From contig NC_065546.1 of the NCBI RefSeq assembly GCF_022605725.1, positions 46,186,227 to 46,250,226 on the forward strand: a stretch of DNA of 64,000 nt. The letters are read 5' to 3'. Origin of the DNA: Anthonomus grandis grandis. Taxonomy: Eukaryota > Arthropoda > Insecta > Coleoptera > Curculionidae. Positions 45,901 to 54,075 of this stretch are shown in pieces. A model generated the notes under the pieces. That model was not told the origin of the DNA, did no database searches, and worked only from the letters and a program-made list of their open reading frames with translations. The position numbers and the translations under genes were made by a program. Within the stretch, counting starts at the first letter, position 1. Each line of letters opens with the position of its first letter.

Positions 45901-48900
45901 GTGGTCCTCCGCGACCGATCCATCGATTCGGATAAACAGTATTTAAATGGTTTCAGACAATTAAACTAAAATGAACAGGGGTACCATCGTGCATCTTAAC
46001 GGATGTGGCACATCTTCAAGAAACCCAGGCAGTTCTTCTTCGAGAAACTGTAAATATGACCGACCATCAAGACGCCTTAGTAGAAAAAATGTTATGTATC
46101 TTTTTCTTTGTTGTCTAGGGGTTTCAATTTAAAAAAAGCACTGAATCCTTTACTTAAACTAAGTTTATTGTCAACGGAATAGTTGAAAAACAAAACACTG
46201 GTTCACAGTTAAGAATTTCCGGTAAGTATCGCACTAAGTAAGGCATAAACTTCTTTAATTAAACGTTTTAACTTCTTTAAATAACGTATGAGAAAAATTT
46301 CGTCTTTAGTTAACTTTTGGTACGTCTTTTAATAAAAAAAAAAAATTGGGCAAACGTCTTGCGTCTTTTGGAACAAAAGATACACGGCTCTTATCTTTTA
46401 TTCCCGTCTTTTAATTTAATAGAGAAAGCACTTCTCCCATCTTAATTTGCCCGTAAAAATATAATATAGTCGCGTATCGCGCTACTCATCGTCGTCGTCT
46501 TTTTTCTACCCTGCCAACTATGCTCAACTCCTAAAGTCTGCCCAATCAATCTGTAGCTAAGCGGTATCGGTGCGGGGAACGTGGTTGTAGACTAGACCCG
46601 CCTCATTTCATTCATGAAATGGCCAGTGACGTGCGAAATTTTATAAACCGATTACACAGATTTGAATGTATTAAATATTAAAAAATATGGTTGTTTTAAT
46701 TTTAAAATAGGTATTTGTAGGTAAGATATTAATTTGAAAATTAAGGTCTTCTAAAATATTTTATTTGTAAATATGTAATAAAAAAATGACAGACAAGATT
46801 AGGGAAGTTTGAGATAAAAGTAAAGTAAAGAAAACACAAAATTTGTAATACACCTACTTAGTTTATTCACTTAAAATAAGAGTGCCGTACACGATGCCTG
46901 GATATCGCGAGGGAAAGCACACGGCAGATAATCCGAATTATGCTGTTTAAACATTGAATTTACTACATAATATGTATAATCTAAATTATTATTTAAATAA
47001 GTATAATCAATTTGTACCTGCTGAAGATATATTGCTAACCACTTCAGTAACAGTCTCACTCTACCAGAATTTTTTAAACGTTAGGTCATTGTCTATCCAA
47101 GTTTCATCTAAATAGACAATATTGCGACCTTCGGCTCGGTGTTTTTTTATTTCTCTTAGGTATTTATACCTTAAAGATGTTATTTTTGAAAAATATTTTC
47201 TTCTTCTGGCAATTTTTGCAACAGCTTTCTGCTAGTAGGCACAACTTTAAACCTATATAAATTTGATTTATTAGGTGTTTAACTATTTGAAAATGAAAGT
47301 TGTCGTCTTGTTCCACCTTCGTCATTCGCGGTCTTTTTTTTGCCGAAGTATATAATCCTGATATTCGATTTTTTTTGTCGTCGTTCCAATTCATATTACT
47401 TATATTTATAGACATTTTATATTCAAAATAACCAACATTGACTTTAAATCTTTTTGTTTGTAAAGCAATCGAGCTTGGTTTTATTTCATTGAATATGATT
47501 TTTATTTATTACAACATTAGGCAGATAATTTTTGAAATTTAGTGTCGCATAAATTATGATTTTATTTTAATGTTTTTTTTTTATAACTGTGCTTAGGCTT
47601 TATAATTATCTTATAATCATTTTACTTACCTATAAACATTCGCAATCACTTTCCTTGCCTGGCTATGAATTGTCTTTCTATGAATAAAGTTATTCATTTT
47701 AACGTAAATAACACCAAAACTGTTAAAAATTATGAACTTTAACAACAAAAAAACAAATAACACAAAACAGCAACAACAATAATAGCAAATAAACTAAACT
47801 ATGCTACACTACTCAAAAGTCATAGGTCATAAATTAAGTAGGTACCTAAAAATACAACAATAAAAACAGTTTAATAGCTCAAAAGTATTAACATACGCCG
47901 CCGCCACTGAATCCGCAAGAAATCGATATTATTCCGAAAATTACACAAAACCTGGTAGGATGCGATCCAATAAGATAGAGAAAGACAGAGAGCTGCATAA
48001 AAATAATAAATTAATGGCCGCGATGTCATCAACCAATCACCTGTCCCCAAACAGCAAGATGCTTCCGCGAAAGCACGACGTTGCCGGCTTTGTAAGTTTT
48101 ATTAGGAATTTCGGATAAATGTTAGTCAATATTGGATTTTATAATATGCAAAACATTAGCAAATAGAACTAAAAAATATGGTTTAAACTGCATTACATAA
48201 TTTATTATCTTTTTTATGATTAAATAGCTGAATTTTACCATTATATTTACTTTTTATTCTATACTATTTCATTTTTGCAGTAAGACGTGACAACGCTTCA
48301 AAATTTCGCCCGCATTCTTTTCGTAGACACAGATCCGATGGTCAAACTATACTACTGTACGTTTAGCGGTCAACTTTATTATCAAAGACGGCGAACGTCG
48401 GCATTCCAACGAAAAGTTAAAAGCGGTCTCATGTGTTTCGCCGAATCGCAAAATAAAATAGGTCTTAGAAACGTACTACGAACTGAAATTTAATATTTCT
48501 TTATATAATGAATTGAATATGTTTTTACATTATTATTGGACATTAAATAATCGAAATTGGTATTAAAAATGGGTTTCCGTTATGTCATGGGGGTTTTCTT
48601 CTGCCCACAAATGATTGTCGTGAAAAGTTTGAATAGCGTTCCAAGAAAAATTTGCTACGTCTGTGAACAAAATCTGTGACTCAAACGGCGGATTTAGTAT
48701 AATATTCTGGAGATACCACTGACAGAAGTTCACTCGCTGCGGAAAATATCCGGAAAGTAATGTGTGAACTCTTAAAATATGGTATGGGTATAATAAAAAA
48801 TCAACCAAAATGCGCCAATCAATTTGATGACAGATATGCAGAGTGCTAGCGATCTTCCTCGTACTCGTCTCAGGGTTTTCTTCGATTACTTGTAGCACCG

Positions 48901-51720
48901 CGTTCTCATTTTCAGGGGTTCTGACAGTTCGAGGTCTACCTTCCGGAGTACCTTTCTTGAAGCAACCAGTTTTTCTAAGTCGACGGTGAATATTTGAAAA
49001 GATAGGGCTATCTGGTAGAACAGGATCTTTCAGGACCTTTCCTGATAAATACGTCTGGCTTTTTCATTTTCACAGCGTAGTGGCGTAAATTTTTTTTTAC
49101 TAATAATCAATAGAAGACCTGTAGGGACGCCACTGGCAGAGAAAATATTTTTCTTTTGCACATCAAAAAATGCGTCTTGATGCATAGAATAGATGTACCT
49201 ACCAAATTTCATAAAAATGTCTACGATATTGTTAAAATTAGTATTAAAAAACTGATTTTTTTTTTAAACTTTAACACCTTGTATCTCAAAAGTTAAGGAA
49301 TAACTCCCTTAAATATTAGCACGTCTTCAAGGAAAACCTTATATAGATGGACTAAGATCATTCACTTTTAAGCTTCTAAAGCAGAATAAGGCCCGTCCGG
49401 CACTTCTGACTGTAAAGGCTTATAAAATACCTATTCTTATTAACAAGAAAAAAGCTGATATTAAAAAAGTACTTCAATATATTACTGGAGGAAACTTGAA
49501 ATTTTTTATCATGTGAGTTCTTGGTACTACAGAGGCCGAACAAGATGAATAATAATGTTTTTTCTTGGTATTATTATTTTCCCTATTTGTAACCTTGAGT
49601 TGAAAAACAAGTCCACTACTCTTTTTTGGTCATAATCAGGTTAATAGATATTTTTTAAATATGCAGATCTATCCTGTGCAGGCGAAAATCTTATCTAAAA
49701 TAGTTTTAAAACTACACAGTTTTTATTGATTTCCTAAAAAGTCCAAACTTGGACTTTTAGGGACTTCGTCTCACCGATTCAATTATAGTATTTAGTTTCT
49801 ATAAGTATAGGTTTTATTACTGATTTAATTGGTTCTAGTTTCTATATAGCTCTATAGGGTCGTATCACAGTTGGCTAATTCATAAACAGTCGTCTGCTAA
49901 TCGGTTTAAGAATCGCGACTCGATCCTTTTTGCCGATAAGTTCAATTTTATACATTAGTTTATGTTAAATTGTAATTTTGATTTCAGCAAATAAATTATT
50001 TTGAATTTGAAACTAGAGCTGATACTAATGAAGGTAGAAAATAAAAAGAATTATCTTAAACGTTCTTTTCTTCCTTAGGTCGGTATTAAACTGGTAATAA
50101 GTCCAAAGAAGAAGCCATTTTGGCTTTTGTTAAATGGTTATGAAGCAGTTTGAATTTGGTATTCGAAATTCGTATTTGAATTGAATTGGTATGATAGCCA
50201 AGATCAGAAATGCGGTAACAAGCATATGAGTTGCCGAAGTGGAGGCTGCAGTTCACGTTACTTATCGAAAAGTACGCGACTGTATTAGTAACGATGGTGG
50301 ACACTTCGAACATCTTGAAAGAAATTGATTTAGTTATATGTTTTATTTATTTTATATTTAGAATTAATTTGCGCTATTTGTTATAATTGTTTAGTCAGAA
50401 GGATTTTGAAGATTGAATAAGAGGTAAACGGATACTGCCATTTTCTGCTAACCGAGTAGCTAATCTTGCAAATGTCCTTTTCGTATAATGTCTCTGTTCT
50501 GGATACCGCATAGCATATATATTATTCTAGAGGCATCCGTTGAGTTCTGATTGCATTTGAAATAAACTGTTATCAAGTCGGGGGAGTTTAATTTTTGTAA
50601 CGGTTTTTTTTTCAGATTGATCGGCGTTGCCATTCGCCTAAAACGTCTAATAGGCCATCTACCGTGAATCGCCCTGTATATTAATGCGACTCAATATATG
50701 TAAAAACGCTGAGACAAACTTATTCCGACTTATCTAATCTGTCAATTCCTGCTAATTCTGAATCATTTGTTAAATTCATTATAGGTACTTATATTTAAAA
50801 TTTGAAAAATAGGTTATTTTAAAATTACTCGAAAACAAATGGAGATATCGAAACGCGGTTTTCACTGGTTTGTTAGTATGTTTTAAGTCTTCGAAACCGC
50901 AGGGAAAAATCATATCATTGCATTTAACTTTTTAGAGAAAATCTCTAAAAACCCAGTCTCTGTTAAACCACGCCTTCTGACGACTTCACTGAAAACAAAG
51001 TGACATTGACAGGTGCATATTTTGAAAGCCCTTTGAATTTCCTTTTAAACGAGTACCCACTTGAATTACTTTTAATAAAGAATCTGAGTACAGGGCCATT
51101 AAAAAGTTGCATTATTTATGATCTTCCCCCACCCTTCTCATTAGAGATATGAAGCAAATTCTTTAGCCAAAATTAATGAAGATTATTCTGATGTTTTTAA
51201 AATGGTACCTAATACTGGCTATTTTAGACGAAATTTGAATTTTTTGAAATTGCTGTGCAGTTATGCCCTCTTGTGGTAGTCTTAGGAACTTGTAAATATT
51301 TTACAGCCATTTTTTTTGGCCACTTTTCTTAAGAAATTTTTTTTCAACGCTGTGCGATGAATAGTTTCCGAGATACAGCCGGCGTCCTTTCTTATTTGGA
51401 CACCCGGTACAAGCAATGCAATCATTTGTAACAGGTTTTTTCCAATGCATAGTGTTTATGATGATCTTATTTTTTTATTTATAATTTCTTTTGTTCTATT
51501 TTTAATATCTTTGTTTCACGTCTAAAATTGTATTAATTAATTAAAAAAAAATAATATAAAAGAGAAAACATTTCCTTCATAGTGTTCTTTTTATTTAGGA
51601 CAAATAATAAAACAACTAGACAGAAGACAACAGTCTGAAGAACTCGTCCAACAAACAAGTCAGAAAGCCAAACAAGAGTCTTTTTGGAGATACTTCCACC
51701 CCCTGTATTATTTTACATAG
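31476..51720 (+). CDS. STARD7: STARD7-like START-domain lipid-transfer protein, six exons, 497 aa
   Basis: Exons 31476-31884, 35088-35245, 41602-41886, 41947-42133, 42677-43009, 51599-51720; every junction is GT-AG and phases agree (1,0,0,1,1). The N-terminal part has the family's basic QRVRRGQQMICLYSKWWEER segment, then the exon 1/2 junction creates VGALGVSVFNWDEERIKDEE, the STARD7 signature before the START domain. START blocks: VVWRRPHGTEGLFEYKVYGS, VQVDTNYRKDWDTTAVKLEI, YWEMQWP, RLFVNRDYVFNRRF, YWSCMVIRPYENM, TYFDNPGVNIPGSITTWVAK. A charged coiled-coil-like stretch (EERERREEEERNK) and a Gln-rich last exon ending FWRYFHPLYYFT follow. Vertebrate STARD7 carries phosphatidylcholine to mitochondria. 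The 4th-exon donor (GTTTGG) is weak. Introns of 3.2, 6.4 and 8.6 kb are transposon-filled. The upstream start is not certain. Confidence 0.93.
32760..32783 (+). other. Canonical G-quadruplex motif in STARD7 intron 1
   Basis: Four G3 runs with loops of 3, 7 and 2 bases (GGGATTGGGATGGAATGGGA then TGGG). A rough reverse complement (CCAACCCATCCTAACCCC) lies at about 32976-32992, so the segment can also fold back. Striking in such AT-rich DNA. Confidence 0.6.
33090..33921 (+). pseudogene. LINE relic with (ATT)n tail in STARD7 intron 1
   Basis: Frames read MLGFIIRNCKLFSNTATAKT, FYYAFVGSRLDYSSFIWSS and, after shifts, FLFNLLNHKIDCPS and DSCDIHHDNL, the C-terminal signature of CR1/Jockey-like RT ORFs. 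The 3' end is GGAAATAAAGC followed by an ATT microsatellite (33891-33921). Same strand as the gene. Confidence 0.75.
34081..34140. repeat. TA-rich microsatellite
   Basis: Interrupted TATATA tract followed by a T run. Confidence 0.6.
35470..36013 (+). pseudogene. Tc1-type transposase relic in STARD7 intron 2
   Basis: VIYSDESKFDSI (first D, near 35500), FNRTEPHA/QDGASCHKVKSAKKCM (second D, near 35720) and HPSSSPDFNPIETLWHKMKQ (third D and E, 35790-35850) followed by an uninterrupted C-terminus ending KGDVTPY at 36013. DD34E spacing fits Tc1. Two frameshifts and a stop. No terminal repeats visible; the 5' third is missing. Confidence 0.8.
36633..39575 (-). pseudogene. Element A transposase candidate (DUF7869-like), decayed
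   Basis: Read right to left from ATG 39575 (MDALVLWKDGTKN). Domain order: a Tudor/BEN-leader-like N-terminus (RRFKRKWYFGEVIDVEED); an acidic linker; a cysteine-containing block (CNGESCRKSDKLC) then VIFSQYYALGDITRQRECLI; here the LINE cuts in. Downstream come FLSTFDISDRTCRTALGKLS and HIDRFPKVESHYCRSSSSR, then PKKD/CSLCVTYKQGDDE, AVFDLQQVIYLP, SISKKGASEISSC, VVLYSDGCFGQNKN (36901-36935), NHGPNEGDSAHSAI and stop at 36633. FDLQ, YSD and NEGD are my candidates for the three acidic active-site residues. Premature TGA near 39490 and frameshifts near 37320 and 36950. Homologous over its length to 58369-60967. Confidence 0.7.
37683..38605 (-). pseudogene. LINE relic nested in element A
   Basis: Minus-strand frames give IRDLGVILDEKWTFKSHIER, ESNKMAGFIKKFNGF, RVQNRFLKYLGFK-like sequence and then the intact end 38274-37918 (ITDLFTLYKIVNCDVDLHYL, INIRIPRQNARNRDLF, PLCRIQNVFNFYNN). 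The 3' tail is an AAAT microsatellite at about 37683-37702. It separates RRNCTLRYY from FLSTFDIS of the element A gene, so it inserted after element A. Confidence 0.8.
40147..40971. other. Intron sequence, probable LINE 3' debris
   Basis: No coding frame. A tail-like AAAATAATAAAGCATATTTG near 40575 suggests the 3' UTR of an old LINE, but nothing upstream can be translated convincingly. Confidence 0.3.
40972..41434 (-). mobile_element. Mariner deletion derivative with C-terminal transposase fragment
   Basis: Ends TACAGGGTACCTCAAGTAGA and the complement of TACAAGGTGTCTCAAGTAGA. The interior, on the minus strand, translates EWPPRSMDITPLDFF and VYVNRPNNVHDLKERIRQEI with stops. The 5' repeat passes almost directly into the WPPRSxD coding block, so most of the gene was removed by internal deletion. 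About 170 bases upstream of STARD7 exon 3. Confidence 0.75.
42155..42615. mobile_element. Mariner-type MITE, 461 bp, in STARD7 intron 4
   Basis: TACAGGGTGGTCCAGTTTAA at the left and its complement (TACAGGGTGGTCCAGTTCAA) at the right, TA duplication at 42153-42154 and 42616-42617. No ORF. It begins only 21 bases after the donor GT (42134) and supplies nearly all of the intron (42134-42676). Confidence 0.9.
43135..43620 (+). pseudogene. LINE 3' end in STARD7 intron 5
   Basis: Frame SAPDFHSALFHRCFLFNAVS VYNELLNSLKC is the end of a LINE ORF2 (FxxRxxxxxNxLPxxIxxxxS). The 3' UTR contains TAGCCCTAGGCTAGACTTC and ends with AATAAAGACATTATTTATTTA. Confidence 0.65.
43930..44240 (-). pseudogene. LINE reverse transcriptase fragment (Jockey/CR1-like)
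   Basis: MLSDFQFGYKQNKNTEDAVN, LLTGERCMAIFLDLSKAFDT, VTHGILIKK, the fingers-palm region of LINE RT with the FLDLSKAFDTV aspartate block. Only about 90 residues remain. Confidence 0.85.
44440..44676 (+). other. Unrecognised coding-like segment, left of a mariner insertion
   Basis: Frames read TSIGGLQATRKLVRFGALET and then FLYDSDTLGYVTTCEY. They continue with IDGLRSFTFKLLKQNKARPA and ILINKKKADIKKVLQYITGG at 49344-49521 (stop TGA), so the 4.7-kb mariner split one coding-like sequence. Family unknown; probably a transposon ORF. Confidence 0.4.
45660..46090 (-). pseudogene. Mariner transposase, C-terminal part
   Basis: Minus frame: RRLDGRSYLQFLEEELPGFL, EDVPHPLR, a shifted PNRWIGRGG equivalent, DLNSLHFFLW, LVYKSPVNTLEDLRD and ESIRNTPGIFERVRNFIRRQ with AEACL. 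It continues the gene whose N-terminal half is at 48563-49215. Confidence 0.75.
47040..47415 (-). pseudogene. IS630-like DDE transposase relic of the VYLDETW type
   Basis: Minus frames: MSINISNMNWNDDKKNRISG, DDNFHFQIVKHLINQIYIGL, VVPTSRKLLQKLPEEENIFQ, and YLREIKKHRAEGRNIVYLDE with TWIDNDLTFKKFW. The last block contains the first catalytic D of a group of insect DDE_3 transposases. The remaining two thirds are lost or scrambled. Confidence 0.65.
48287..48493 (+). other. Short unrecognised ORF
   Basis: 68 codons (MTTLQNFARILFVDTDPMVK...). Preceded by an acceptor-like CATTTTTGCAG at 48279, so it may be the last exon of an insertion-borne gene. An alternative frame in the same place, NASKFRPHSFRRHRSDGQT, is equally plausible. 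No family recognised. Confidence 0.25.
48563..49215 (-). pseudogene. Mariner transposase, N-terminal part
   Basis: Minus frames: ENEKARRIYQERS, DSPIFSNIHRRLRKTGCFKK, PEGRPRTVRTPENENAVLQV, EENPETSTRKIASTLHI (helix-turn-helix), FLLYPYHILRVHTLL, and the first catalytic block ILFTDVANFSWNAIQTFHDN with WAEENPHDITETHF. The block normally reads FTDEAxFS; here Glu is Val. Broken off where the 2.5-kb insertion begins. Confidence 0.8.
49344..49521 (+). other. Unrecognised coding-like segment, right of the mariner insertion
   Basis: Continuation of 44440-44676: DGLRSFTFKLLKQNKARPAL, KAYKIPILINKKKADIKKVL, stop TGA near 49521. Confidence 0.4.
49522..51598. other. STARD7 intron 5 remainder, mariner-type MITE debris
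   Basis: No gene supported. ATCGCCCTGTATATT (near 50690) and TTTGGACACCCGGTACA (near 51398) look like decayed right ends of mariner-type MITEs. A minus-strand open frame at 50086-50313 has no family resemblance. Confidence 0.35.
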
Positions 51721-52099
51721 CCCTTTTTAATATTTAGTTTGGTGTAAAATATTAATTATCATAATATGAGTGAAAAATAGTCGTAATACTAATTACTCTA
51801 AGACTGTAAGCTATCAATTGAACATTGTTAAAAAAAAGAAGGAAATATATTATTACTTTGTTATTTATTTTAAAATGTTGTTTTTTTTTTCGAACCTTTT
51901 GTAGATTACATCTGCAGCACACCACATACATTTACAGTTGATAAAATACTATTAATTTAGAAATAAGTTTGACTTGAAATCAATAATCAAACATTTCATA
52001 AGTAATACCTAAATAAAAATACTAATATAACAATACTAAAACTGTTTTAAAACATTCAAGAAAATAAAATTTAATCATAATATTGCACACTTAAATTAA

Positions 52100-52105
52100 T
52101 TTATT
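52100..52105 (-). terminator. EndoG poly(A) signal
   Basis: AATAAA on the minus strand, 16 bases past the stop codon. This implies a very short 3' UTR and no overlap with STARD7. Confidence 0.5.
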
Positions 52106-52120
52106 ATAAAGAAATTCACG

Positions 52121-53265
52121 TCACTTTTTCCCATTAATCTGTCTAAACTTGTTTCTGGCTACATTGGTGAAAAAAAGTAGTCCTGATGCCCGTTCGATCG
52201 TTTCAAGGGGGACCTAAACACGTAATAGGAAATAAGAACTTCTTTATTGGTTGATGCAGGTACAAGTACAAACCTGAAAATTCTTAACAGGTATGCTATC
52301 ATCAATAACAGTATTTTCCATTACAAAACACTCCATGTCAAGCTGCCCATCTTTAGTTTCACCAACTACTACTTTAAAAAAGTGGGTGGGCACCGCAACA
52401 TGATTTGAGCCAATTACTTCATATTTTACATACATTTTCCCATTAGATTCCCTTCTATAAAAGGCGAAGTTTCTTGTTGTAATCCTAAAAGTACTGCTTA
52501 TAAAAAGTAACTTTACCTTGGTAAATATAGTGGTCCAGTACAGCAATAAACATTTAAATAATTCCTAGTCAATTTTCTCACATATTTTTCCAATCTATTC
52601 CAGGAATCCCTGTTGAAACCTTTGCCCACTTGGGGCGCCATATTTGTTAAGTAAAATGTCTCTTCCACATGTTTCTGGCAAGATTTATGGTTTCCCGCTG
52701 CTGCCAAATGACCCCTGTCATATCCTGAGCCTTTGTAGTCTGAATTTTTCGATCTGTTAAAAATGTGATTCAATGGAATTCAGTTGCCTCAAAGTTAAAT
52801 CAAATACCTGAAATATGGATGAATATGGTCGTCTTCCTTAAAATCACATTTCGATCTATCAACTTCATCATTCTTTTTAATACATTCCTCAGTCAAATGT
52901 TCAAACACCCAATGTGCTACTCGATTTCTTCGGTCATAACTTAATACATAATCGCTATAAGAAATCACATTGTCCAAGCCAGGGAATCCGTGTTTCATAA
53001 TCTGTGAAATTCGGCTGGAATTTGAAGTGTAAGGAGTAACTTTGTTGTCTGTATATGGTTCCGGTATGGGAGAAGCTGCTTTAATGGTTCCAAAGTTAAT
53101 TGAGAAGTCTTTAATGAAGGATTTGATGTTATTTAACAAAGATTCATCTTCACTTTTGCATTCTGTGAATTTGTTAGTTAGGACATGATTGAATATTGGA
53201 GTTTCATGACTTTCTGGAACATTGTGAAATCTGAAAGAGAATAGAAACAGAGAAAAAATTGCCAT
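52121..53265 (-). CDS. EndoG: Endonuclease G, mitochondrial
   Basis: Exons 53265(or 53230)-52808, 52753-52517, 52454-52274, 52213-52121, all GT-AG and in phase. Conserved EndoG blocks in order: SSRISQIMKHGFPGLDNVIS, YVLSYDRRNRVAHWVFEHLT, DEVDRSKCDFKEDD, SDYKGSGYDRGHLAAAGNHK (DRGH, the catalytic His), NMAPQVGKGFNRDSWNRLEK (Mg-binding Asn in FNRDSW), VYCCTGPLYLP, MYVKYEVIGSNHVAVPTHFF, ERASGLLFF. Stop TGA 52121-52123. A DNA/RNA non-specific ββα-metal nuclease of the intermembrane space. The N-terminus is uncertain: either translation starts at 53265 (MAIFSLFLFSFRFHNV, usable as a short targeting segment) or a TTTCAG acceptor at 53231 receives an upstream exon that I could not find. Convergent with STARD7. 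Confidence 0.93.
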
Positions 53266-54073
53266 AATATTATTACGTAGACAAAATCTCGTATACAAAA
53301 TATTACAAATTCATTTAAATTTCACACAGAGGAACTAATAGATATTTCTTAACTATAAAATTTTTCAAAAATACTTTACCAAAAAATAGTAAAACAGTTT
53401 TAAAAATAAGTAAATCTGATGCTAAAAAAGAAGTCATAGAAAGTAAATGAAGCAACAAAAAAACAAACCAAAAATACAAAATATTTAAAAATATGAAAAT
53501 GGTGTTAGTAGAGCACAGGTCAAAAGGTATCATTAAAAAATTCATCAAGGCTTGAATAAGTGCTTTAGATAAAAAAAAACGATTTCAATTTGCTTTTGAA
53601 CTTTTTAATATGTGTTTCTCTGATATTTCATATACCTTAGTAATTTTTTTACTAAGGTATATGAAAGTTTTTGGTAAAAGGGGATTGTTAGGAGAAAACT
53701 CTATGGGACGAGTCATTTGACCAGTGTTAGAGGATGTTTTAAAAAAAAAGTTAATAAAAGTAGCTGTTTCCACGATAAAAAGCGAAAATAGAGTCAGGAT
53801 TTTTTTAAATACAAAGAGAGGTTATTTTTCAGACTCAAGTCTAAGAAATTTGGTGCCTCTTTAACTTGTATGTTTCATTGTTGTTCTTTTATTTCATCTA
53901 CCATAATCATGTTTTTAGCTTATTAGTAAGTTTTACGTTGTTTTATTGTTTGTTGTATATGTTTTGTCCTGCTTTTTTATGTTTTTTTCACTATAATCTA
54001 TATAATTGAAATATACAGGGTGTCCCCTTTCAAATGGTCAAAAATGCTAGTGTATACAGGTGCCATAAAGAAG
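53266..54073. other. Region upstream of EndoG
   Basis: Minus-strand frames at 53548-53315 and 53773-53585 are open but unrecognised. An EndoG first exon could lie here or beyond. Contains the hairpin at 53626-53666. Confidence 0.3.
53626..53666. repeat. Perfect 18-bp hairpin with T5 loop
   Basis: TTTCATATACCTTAGTAA, five T, then its exact complement. One arm on the minus strand also carries an ACTAAG/GTATAT donor-like site. Confidence 0.85.
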
Positions 54074-54075
54074 TA

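Larger units (their letters stand above)
46091..48562. mobile_element. 2.5-kb insertion of unresolved type inside the mariner
   Basis: Boundaries are set by the split transposase frame (46090/48563), accurate to a few tens of bases. Contents: a CGTCGTCGTC-containing GC-richer patch (46490-46640), a transposase relic (47040-47415, minus) and a short plus-strand ORF (48287-48493). I could not find clean terminal repeats, so the class stays open; there may be more than one insertion. Confidence 0.5.
44677..49343 (-). mobile_element. Mariner-type element with about 300-bp inverted repeats, itself interrupted
   Basis: Left end TACAGGGTGTTCCTTAAAGA with a long inverted partner at about 49080-49343 (shared: TAGCACGTCTT, TGATGTGCAAAAAAATATTT, TCTGCCAGTGGC, ACAGGTCTTCTATTGA, TGTAGACATTTTTATGAAAT). 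Transposase on minus, split by a 2.5-kb insertion at 46091-48562. The right tip CACCCTGTA has decayed to AACCTTATA. Confidence 0.8.

Noticed and set aside
46490..46640. GC-richer patch as an LTR or promoter
   Set aside because: No second copy in the window and no TG...CA ends.
50086..50313. Minus-strand 75-codon ORF
   Set aside because: No recognisable motif; not enough evidence for a gene.
53585..53773. Minus-strand ORF as the EndoG N-terminal exon
   Set aside because: It offers an ACTAAG/GTATAT donor, but the phase does not fit the 53230 acceptor cleanly and the sequence shows no targeting-like character. It overlaps a perfect hairpin.
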